This document shows, piece by piece, positions 49,681 to 57,200 of a stretch of DNA of 64,000 nt (its first letter is position 1; every line of letters starts with the position of its first letter). Both the position numbers and the translations under genes were made by a program. This stretch comes from an uncultured Candidatus Melainabacteria bacterium (GTDB taxonomy: Bacteria > Cyanobacteriota > Vampirovibrionia > Gastranaerophilales > Gastranaerophilaceae), in NCBI GenBank assembly GCA_950096985.1, contig CATNBA010000002.1, positions 1 through 64,000 of the forward strand, in the 5' to 3' direction. Below the pieces are notes generated by a model that was given only the letters and a program-made list of their open reading frames with translations, ran no database searches and was not told the DNA's origin.

Positions 49681-50052
49681 ATGAATAAAAAATCTGCAAT
49701 GTCAGCTATGGGTTATGCGATTATTTCGATTATTATTCTTGGTGTTGGGATGATAATCAGTGCGCCTATGCTTGTAAATAACGTTAAAGAAGATAAATCT
49801 CAATCTGATTCTAAATCTTTTGAAAGAGAAGAAATTTCAAACGACAATGCTGAAGTAAGAGAACTTGAGAACAGATTGACAGCGAGAATTGATGATTTGG
49901 AACGGCGTCAGGCTAATGCCCAACGTGATAATCTTAGAGATAAATATGTATGTACAATTGAAGGCAATTTAGATGAAAACGGAAATATAGTACCGATTGA
50001 CAGTCCGTATAAAACCGAAAAATTTGTTTTTGTATGCGAATACAGACGATAA
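49681..50052 (+). CDS. Small membrane-anchored coiled-coil protein
   Basis: 123 residues from the ATG at 49681, preceded by AGAGG (the track start 49486 has no support). One N-terminal membrane segment (MGYAIISIIILGVGMIISAPM) is followed by a polar linker and a predicted coiled coil (AEVRELENRLTARIDDLERRQANAQ). A short C-terminal beta part has two Cys (YVCTIEGN, FVCEYR) that could form a disulfide outside the cytoplasm. Family unknown. It has its own -10 element (TATAAT 49656-49661) and terminator. Confidence 0.7.
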   Translation: MNKKSAMSAMGYAIISIIILGVGMIISAPMLVNNVKEDKSQSDSKSFEREEISNDNAEVRELENRLTARIDDLERRQANAQRDNLRDKYVCTIEGNLDENGNIVPIDSPYKTEKFVFVCEYRR

Positions 50053-50083
50053 AAAAAGACCCTTTAAAAGGGCCTTTTTTTTG
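50050..50083 (+). terminator. Terminator after the coiled-coil membrane protein
   Basis: AAAAAAAG and CTTTTTTTT pair around an inner CCCTT/AAGGG stem with one A-C mismatch. It may act in both directions with the convergent ferredoxin gene. Confidence 0.75.
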
Positions 50084-50099
50084 AATATTTAATAAAAAA

Positions 50100-50276
50100 C
50101 TATTCAACTTCGATTGCTGATACAGGGCAAGCATCTGCTGCTTCTTTAACGCAATCCATATTATCTGCTACAGCTGATTCATCAACTTGAGCAATACCAT
50201 CTACTGAAAATACTGCGTCGCAAATTGATTCGCAAGCGCCGCATCCGATACAAGAATCGTTTACTTTTACTGTCAT
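50100..50276 (-). CDS. Single-cluster 4Fe-4S ferredoxin
   Basis: 58-residue protein missed by the ORF track. ATG at 50276 with AAGGAG nine bases upstream; stop TAG at 50102-50100. The sequence CIGCGACESIC followed by ACPVSAIEVE gives the four cysteines of one 4Fe-4S cluster, and the rest is acidic (VDESAVADNMD). It would carry electrons in the cytoplasm of this anaerobe, possibly to partners such as pyruvate:ferredoxin oxidoreductase, which are not in the window. Located 71 nt downstream of deoB on the same strand. Confidence 0.92.
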   Translation of the reverse strand: MTVKVNDSCIGCGACESICDAVFSVDGIAQVDESAVADNMDCVKEAADACPVSAIEVE

Positions 50277-50347
50277 TTCTACATTCTCCTTATATTTATA
50301 TACATTGCGGAACGCATCCGCAAATATATTTTACTATAGAAAAATTT

Positions 50348-51472
50348 TTATTGCAAATAATCTTTTACAAGTTTTGCAACATAATCAAAACCGATGATTG
50401 TACCGAGATTTCCGCCTTGATTTGTTTTTGAATACATAAGGACAGGTACTTTTTCTCTGGTGTGGTCTGTACCTTCTACAGTGGGGTCGCAGCCATGGTC
50501 AGCGGTGATGATAAGCAAATCTTCTTCCTGCATTGCATTAATTATGTCATTAATGTATGTGTCTATTTCTTCAATTGCTTTGCCATAACCTTTTGCATCA
50601 TTTCTATGACCGTAAAGCATGTCTGTATCTACAAGATTTGTAAAGATAAATGATTTATCCAGTTCTTGTTTTATAGCATCAAGCGTTAGCTCAAGTCCCT
50701 CTTTGTTTGAACCAGTATGAACTGCATGGGTAATTCCTGACTTTGAGAAAATATCTTCAATTTTACCTATTCCAAGAATTTTTAAACCGGCTTTTTCCAA
50801 ATCATTTAATACTGTATGTGACGGTATCATTGAATAATCACGTCTGTCTTTAGAAATTCTTGTCGGTTTGCCGTCAATAATTTTGTAAGGTCTTGCAATC
50901 ACGCGTGAAACATTATATTCATCAAGGATTTTTCTTGCTGTTTCGCACCATTTATAAAGAGTTTCGAGCGGGATAAAATCCGTATCAACAGCAATTTGAA
51001 ATACGCTGTCGGCACTTGTATAAACAATAGGAAATCCGGTTTTATGGTGTTCTTCGTGAAGTTCTTCAATAATTGCCGTACCGCTTGCAGGACGGTTTGC
51101 AAGAATACCTTTGCAGTTTGTTTCATTAATAAATTTATCAACAATTTCTGCATGGAAACCGTTTGGGAAAGTTGCAAAAGGTTTTTCTGACACAAGTCCC
51201 ATCATTTCCCAGTGACCAGTTGTTGTATCTTTACCTTTTGATTTTTCAAGCATAGTTCCGTATTGTGCAATAGGGTTTTCGCATTTTGCAATGCCTTTAA
51301 AATCTTGAATATTGCCAAGTCCCATTTTCTCAAAGTTTGGAACGTGCAAGCCGCCGTTAAATTCGCAAACATTTTTTAAAGTATTGCATTCGGGAACATC
51401 CTTAAATTCTGTGCAATCATCCATTGCGCCAATTCCCATTGAATCTATAACAATTACTATCGCTCTTTTCAT
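50348..51472 (-). CDS. deoB: Phosphopentomutase
   Basis: 374 residues of the alkaline-phosphatase-like metalloenzyme family. MKRAIVIVIDSMGIGAMDD, GKDTTTGHWEMMG with the active-site Thr, LVDTDMLYGHRND, ITADHGCDPTVEGTDHTREKVP. It interconverts ribose-1- and ribose-5-phosphate (and deoxy forms) in nucleoside salvage, cytoplasmic. The upstream hypothetical gene ends 9 nt before its ATG, so co-transcription is likely. Confidence 0.95.
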   Translation of the reverse strand: MKRAIVIVIDSMGIGAMDDCTEFKDVPECNTLKNVCEFNGGLHVPNFEKMGLGNIQDFKGIAKCENPIAQYGTMLEKSKGKDTTTGHWEMMGLVSEKPFATFPNGFHAEIVDKFINETNCKGILANRPASGTAIIEELHEEHHKTGFPIVYTSADSVFQIAVDTDFIPLETLYKWCETARKILDEYNVSRVIARPYKIIDGKPTRISKDRRDYSMIPSHTVLNDLEKAGLKILGIGKIEDIFSKSGITHAVHTGSNKEGLELTLDAIKQELDKSFIFTNLVDTDMLYGHRNDAKGYGKAIEEIDTYINDIINAMQEEDLLIITADHGCDPTVEGTDHTREKVPVLMYSKTNQGGNLGTIIGFDYVAKLVKDYLQ

Positions 51473-51481
51473 TTTTTTATC

Positions 51482-51991
51482 CTATTCTATATCTACAATT
51501 GAATACGCGTTAAAATCAACTCCGCCATATATAATTTCAACATGATAATCTCCGTGCGGCAACAATTTCACAAAATTTATTGTTTCTGAGCCGAAATCAT
51601 CATCTGTTTCTTCGGCGGGAAGTTTTGCGATTACATCATGCGCCTGATAAAGTTTTATAAAAACTTCCCCGTTTTCCTTAATCCCTTCAACTTGATAGTG
51701 ACCGATTGGTATTGATTTTAAATTTAAAGGAACAAGCAGAACAGGAAGCTCTTTTGAGTTTTTAAGCATTTCTGTTTCATTGCTCTGTGAAAAATTTTCT
51801 CCTTTTGGAATATTTTTATCGCGTTTTTTCTTTTTTTGCTTACTTTGCAGAGCTTTGTCAAATTCCTGATCGCTTACAGCTTGCTGTCCGTATGTATTAG
51901 TGTCGCCGTAATTGTCCCATAAGTCGCCTTCAGCGTACACTTTACTGCAAGAAATAAAAATTATGCTTAAAATTGTTATAATCTTTTTCAT
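51482..51991 (-). CDS. Secreted hypothetical protein
   Basis: 169 residues. Signal peptide MKKIITILSIIFISCSKVYA, possibly with a lipobox-like ISCS but not a clear one. A polar linker with a basic run (KQKKKKRDKN) is followed by a beta-rich domain (LPVLLVPLNLKSIPIGHYQVEG, KLLPHGDYHVEIIYGG). Family not recognised. It lies between rlmH and deoB on the same strand, with gaps of 50 and 9 nt. Confidence 0.65.
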   Translation of the reverse strand: MKKIITILSIIFISCSKVYAEGDLWDNYGDTNTYGQQAVSDQEFDKALQSKQKKKKRDKNIPKGENFSQSNETEMLKNSKELPVLLVPLNLKSIPIGHYQVEGIKENGEVFIKLYQAHDVIAKLPAEETDDDFGSETINFVKLLPHGDYHVEIIYGGVDFNAYSIVDIE

Positions 51992-52041
51992 ACTTTTATA
52001 ATAATAATGTTTTGTAAAAAATCATACATCTGTTTATATGA

Positions 52042-52512
52042 TTACTTGTGATAAGTTTCGCCTTTAATTATTTTAAAGGCGCGGTAAACCTGTTCTACAA
52101 GTAAAAGTCGTGCAAATTGATGCAGAAATGTCATTTTTGACATACTTAACTTGAAGTTTGCACGTGAGGATACTATAGGGGAAATCCCGCAGGAAGAACC
52201 GATTACAAAAATGATTTCTGTAGTACCGTCATTTGTAAGTTCTTCAATCTTTTGTGCAAGTTCTTCAGAAGAAAGCATTTTGCCTTTTATTTCCATGGTG
52301 ATTACATAGGATTGTGGCTTGATGTGTGAAAGAATTTTTTCGCCTTCCTGTTCTAAAATTTTTTGTGTAAGATTTTCATCTTTTATTTCCAACGCGGGAA
52401 GTTCAATAATTTCAACGGATGCGTAAGGTGTAAGACGTTTTAGAAATTCATCAATACCGTCTTTCAAGAATTTTTCTTTAATTTTTCCAAGTGCAATTAT
52501 TTTTATGTTCAC
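52042..52512 (-). CDS. rlmH: 23S rRNA (pseudouridine1915-N3)-methyltransferase RlmH
   Basis: 156 residues from a GTG at 52512 (MNIKIIALGKIKEKFLKDG); an ATG eight codons upstream (52536) is an alternative. SPOUT fold with the C-terminal signature MTFLHQFARLLLVEQVYRAFKI, ending GETYHK. It methylates pseudouridine 1915 in helix 69 of 23S rRNA. The SAM-binding loop reads FVIGSSCGI, where the usual family form is close to FVIGGAxGL, a mild deviation. Downstream of mscS by 42 nt. Confidence 0.9.
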   Translation of the reverse strand: MNIKIIALGKIKEKFLKDGIDEFLKRLTPYASVEIIELPALEIKDENLTQKILEQEGEKILSHIKPQSYVITMEIKGKMLSSEELAQKIEELTNDGTTEIIFVIGSSCGISPIVSSRANFKLSMSKMTFLHQFARLLLVEQVYRAFKIIKGETYHK

Positions 52513-52554
52513 TGTTGTGCAGATAGTCCTTTCCATCGATTTTTTATAAATTAT

Positions 52555-53415
52555 CTATATGTTTTTGTTCTCTGCCATATAAATCGTAGTTGACGGGAAT
52601 GCAAACTCAATATCCTCTGTGCGGAAACGTTTTACTGCCTCAAGATAAATTCCGCTCCTTATTTGAGCAAATACATCAAAAGATTTTGTTTTTGCATATC
52701 CTAAAAGTCTTATATTAATTGAGCTGCTGTCCAGGGCTTCTATAAATACCGTATAATCTTTATGGATATCTTGTCGTTCTGATGCGATTTGCTTAATTAT
52801 TTCAATTGCTCTGTTTAATTTTTCATCAGAAGTGTCATATGTAACTCCAAAAATTAAATCAATTCTTCGTTTGTTTGCCATGGTAACGTTTGTGACAACA
52901 CTATTTGCCATTTTGTCATTAGGTATTGTTACTAAATGGTTGTCCAATGTTCTTATTTTTGTCGAACGAAGGTTTATATTTTCGACAGTTCCTTCTGTAT
53001 TATCGATTTTTATATAGTCGCCTGTTTTGTAGACTTTATCTGTTAGTATTCCTAATGTACCGAACATTGAGGCAATTGTCTGTTGTGCCGCAAATCCGAC
53101 TGCCAAACCTGTAATTCCAAAACCTGCAATAAGAGATGTCAGAGAATAGCCGTGGCTTTGTAAAAATGATGCTGCTATTACAAAAATAATAATAGTTTTT
53201 ATGATTTTTTCAAGTATAGGAATGATTTGACTTATCGGAAGTGCATTTTCATTATGGCTGAATTTATTTTTAAGCTTGCCTGTGAAAATATCAGTTAACT
53301 TAAATAAAATTACAATGATTATAAAGTTTACAATAACCCCTAAAATAATACTTATTTTGAATGTATCAAAAAGTTTATCTATTTTGTCCCCGTAAGCTAA
53401 AATCTGGTCTAACAT
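52555..53415 (-). CDS. MscS-type mechanosensitive channel
   Basis: 286 residues. Three N-terminal membrane segments; the pore helix TM3 reads SLTSLIAGFGITGLAVGFAAQ with the Gly/Ala packing of MscS. A beta domain follows (GDYIKIDNTEGTVENINLRSTKIRT) and an alpha/beta C-terminal domain. The heptamer opens under membrane tension to release solutes on osmotic downshock. It has its own promoter and strong AAGGAG. Confidence 0.92.
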   Translation of the reverse strand: MLDQILAYGDKIDKLFDTFKISIILGVIVNFIIIVILFKLTDIFTGKLKNKFSHNENALPISQIIPILEKIIKTIIIFVIAASFLQSHGYSLTSLIAGFGITGLAVGFAAQQTIASMFGTLGILTDKVYKTGDYIKIDNTEGTVENINLRSTKIRTLDNHLVTIPNDKMANSVVTNVTMANKRRIDLIFGVTYDTSDEKLNRAIEIIKQIASERQDIHKDYTVFIEALDSSSINIRLLGYAKTKSFDVFAQIRSGIYLEAVKRFRTEDIEFAFPSTTIYMAENKNI

Positions 53416-53435
53416 ATTTCTCCTTTTTTGTTTGA

Positions 53436-53464
53436 ATTATACAATGATAAAATTACCTGTGCAA
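53436..53464 (-). promoter_or_regulatory. Promoter of mscS
   Basis: Minus-strand TTGCAC (53464-53459), 17-nt spacer, TATAAT (53441-53436), about 20 nt before the ATG at 53415. Confidence 0.75.
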
Positions 53465-53501
53465 TAGTGTTAAAAACTTATTTTTATTTTACAATAGTTA
53501 T

Positions 53502-54194
53502 ATGTCAAATCAATTTATAAGGACTGAAATGTTAATAGGCAAAGATGCTTTGGAAAAGCTTGCAAATTCTCGTGTTGCGGTATTCGGGATAGGCGGTGTC
53601 GGCGGTTATGTGGCAGAAGCTCTTGTTCGGAGCGGGTTAGGCACTATTGATGTTATCGATAATGATACGGTTGCGGAGAGTAATCTTAATCGTCAAATAT
53701 ATGCTCTGCATAGTACAATAGGTAAATATAAAGTTGATGTTGCAAAAGAAAGAATGCTTGATATTAATCCGAATATTACTGTTAATATTTATAAGGTTTT
53801 TTATACTCCCGAAACATCTGCTGAATTTGATTTTAGTCAATATGATTATATAGTTGATGCTATTGATACAGTTTCAGGCAAGCTTGAACTTGTTATGCAA
53901 GCTCAAAAAGCGAATGTGCCTGTTATTTCATCAATGGGAGCTGGAAATAAAATGAATCCTGCGTTATTTGAGGTTTCTGATATTTATAAAACTTCTGTTT
54001 GTCCGCTTGCAAAAGTAATGCGGCATGAGCTTAAAAAGCGCGGGGTAAAAAATTTGAAGGTTGTTTTTTCTAAAGAAATTCCAATAAAAACGGGTGAAAA
54101 ACGAGTTCCGGCGAGCAATGCTTTTGTGCCTTCAGTTGTTGGCTTAATCATTGTATCGGAAGTTATAAAAAAGTTAATAAATTATTGCGAATAA
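53502..54194 (+). CDS. ThiF/MoeB/HesA-family adenylyltransferase, TcdA-like
   Basis: 230 residues. Nucleotide-binding VFGIGGVGGYVAEALVRSG, DNDTVAESNLNRQI, DAIDTVSGKLELV and SSMGAGNKMNP, then PLAKVMRHELKKRGV and VPSVVGLI. This pattern fits TcdA, which uses ATP to dehydrate t6A37 of tRNA to its cyclic form. MoeB/ThiF-type activity on a ubiquitin-like sulfur carrier is less likely because no CxxC zinc site is seen. Divergent from mscS. Its end overlaps the promoter of the autotransporter gene. Confidence 0.85.
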   Translation: MSNQFIRTEMLIGKDALEKLANSRVAVFGIGGVGGYVAEALVRSGLGTIDVIDNDTVAESNLNRQIYALHSTIGKYKVDVAKERMLDINPNITVNIYKVFYTPETSAEFDFSQYDYIVDAIDTVSGKLELVMQAQKANVPVISSMGAGNKMNPALFEVSDIYKTSVCPLAKVMRHELKKRGVKNLKVVFSKEIPIKTGEKRVPASNAFVPSVVGLIIVSEVIKKLINYCE

Positions 54195-54213
54195 TTCTTG
54201 TTTATGCTAGAAT
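54185..54213 (+). promoter_or_regulatory. Promoter of the autotransporter gene
   Basis: TTGCGA at 54185-54190, 17-nt spacer, TAGAAT at 54208-54213. It overlaps the last codons of the ThiF-like gene, which rules out the track start at 54185 for the autotransporter. Confidence 0.7.
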
Positions 54214-54253
54214 TCATCATAGGAATAAGAACTTAATAATTTGGAGTATTGGA

Positions 54254-57200
54254 ATGTTTAAGAAAACCCTTATAGTTGCCGGGCTGCTTTCTGTAATATC
54301 CGTTACTGCGCAGGCTGCAAATACAATAATAACTAATGATACAATAATATCTAATGCAATAAATGGTGTTGTTACGTCTAATAGTGGCAGCGGCGGTGCT
54401 ATTGTAAATAACGGTCATAATCTTACCATAAATGCAAATATTACTGATAATACGCTCGAAAATGGTATAGGGCAAGCGGTATTTGGCGGTGCTATTTATC
54501 AATCGGGCGGTACTTTGACTATAAATAACGGAGTTAAATTTGACGGCAATACTGTATCAAGTAAAAGTCAATCTTATCCTAACTGGGATGGTGTAGATGG
54601 TGCATCGGGCGGTGCTATATATATAACAGGTGACTTTGATTTAACTGCAAACGGAAATGTTATTTTTTCAAATAATAAAGCACTTGCTGTAGCTGCTAAT
54701 GATGAATCAAACGGCGGGGCTATATTTGCTCAGGGTGCTTCAGGTAGTACTATGAGTTTTAATAATGTAAAATTCGAAAACAATTCCTCTAAAAACAGAG
54801 GCGGTGCTATATATAATGGAGATACTGCAATTGTTGTTAACGGAAAAGGCGAGTTTATCGGCAATACTTCTATGACAGGCGGTGCTATATATAATTTGGA
54901 TGTCACTTCCAATACTTCATTTGCTACAGGTACAAATTCTACATTTATCAACAATAAAGCTACAGGAAACGGTGGAGCGATTGCAAACTTTGACGGTGTT
55001 GTAAATGTTGGTCAAGGAAACAGCTTCTCCGGTAATAATGCGGCAAGTAATGGTGGTGCGATTTATAATGCCAACTGGCAAAAAACTTCTGTAACAAATA
55101 TTTCAGGCGGTACTTCATTTACAAATAACTCAGCAGGTGATAAAGGCGGTGCTATCTATAATACCGGCAATGTTAAGCTTGATACAACGGCAGGTAATAT
55201 TACATTCTCAGGCAATACTGCAGCTAAAGGCGCGGATGTGTATCTTGATGGTGCAAAATCTTCTCTTGTGGTTTCAGGAACAAATGCATCTAATAAAGTT
55301 TCGTTCGGTTCAACCGGCTCTATTGCAGGAAATGGAAGCATAAAACATGAAAGCGCAGGTACTTTTGAACTTGTTAATAATCAGGATACAAGTGCATTTA
55401 CAGGAAAGTACACGCAAACAAGCGGAAAAACATCTTTAAATAATTCTGCAATGTTTGATAAGTTTGAAATTAATTCAGGTGAACTTGAGTTATTAAATGG
55501 TTCAACGGCAGTAATTAATAAAACAGATAAAATTTTTAAAGGGTCTGTTCTTACTGTTGATGACAGTACTTTAAATCTTAAGGCTGCTATTGGCAAAGAC
55601 GTTGCAGTTAATCTGCAATCAGACGGTAATATTAATTTATCAGAAGGAGCATCTCTTGTATTAAATAACGGTGATAAGTGGCAAGGAGCTATTAACACTA
55701 CAACAGGTACAAGTCTTACTCTTGATAACTTTACAGGTTCTGAAGGTATTTATACGCAAAGCGGCGGAAGTTTATCATTAACAAACGGTTCAAATTTGAC
55801 ATTATCGAATTCAGGTACTTTAATTTCTGGCGGTACTGTATCAATTGCCAATGGGAATACTTTAAGTATTGGAAACGGTGCTGTTATAGGTGGTAATACA
55901 AATACTACAGTTGCGGGAACTTTGAATGTTGATAAAGGCGGTTCAATTGGCGGCGGAGTTTCTGCTATTAATAAAGACGGTTCGGCAGGTCCTGATACTA
56001 CAGTTGAAAGTGGTGGTAACCTTAATGTAAGCGGTAGTATTGAAGGTAATGCAAATACTACAATTCAATCCGGCGGAACTGTTAATGTAAACGGCGGTAC
56101 AATTGATACTGCCGGTAAAACAGATATTCAAGATGGTGCAAATCTTAATATAAATGATGGCGGTAATGTTACTCTGCATGAGGGTGATAGCTGGGAAGGT
56201 ACAATTACTAATAATAACAGTACTCTTACTCTTGATAATATTACACATACAGCAGATAATTCCAACGGAAATTATATTCAGACAGAAGGAACTTTAAATC
56301 TTAATAATGGTTCAAATCTTACAATTGGAGAAGGAAGTTCAATATCAAACGGTAATATTAACATTGATAATTCTCAGTTGAATGTTGATAATAAAGGACA
56401 GGTTTCTGGCGGGAACATAAATGTCGATAATAATTCGCAGTTTAATGTTAATGATGGCGGTATTGTTTCTGATGGCACAATAAATATTGGAAACGGGTCA
56501 TCATTTAATATTGCAGAAGGCGGACAGGTAACAGGCGGTCATTTAAACTTTGAGGGTAACAATTCAATTGGCGTTGAAGGTACTATACTTGGAGATGCAA
56601 TATTTGATGTAACTAACGGTAATACAGTAAATATTACAAATAATGGTAATGTTACAATAAATTCGAATGACATATGGGCTGACGGTACTATTCATCTTAA
56701 CGGTGGAACATTAAACTATGAAGGTGTAAAAAACGGCTCTAATGGTGCTTTTCATGGCGATAAAGGTAACCTGAATATATCTGATAATTTCATTGTAGAT
56801 GCGGACAGTTATATTAAGGATGCGGTTAATACCACAATCAATGAAGGTTCAACATTGCAAGTTGCAGGCGGAGAAGTTACTCTTGGCGGTGCAAACGACA
56901 AAATAAGCGGAAATATTTCTATTTCTGATGGAAAACTTAACCTTGATAATGCAGTTAAAGAGCAAACAGGTCAATTTACTCAAACAGGCGGAACTACAAC
57001 AGTTTCAGGAAGTTTTGACTTAAATAATGCTAATGATAATATATCCGGCGGACAATTTGATATAAATGGTACTGTAAATCAAACACAGGGTACTATATCA
57101 GATGCAGCTAATGTAAATCTTAAAGGTACTTTGAATATTAAGGGCGGCGAAACTTCATTGAATGATAATGACAATTGGGAAGGAAATATTCAATTGTCCG

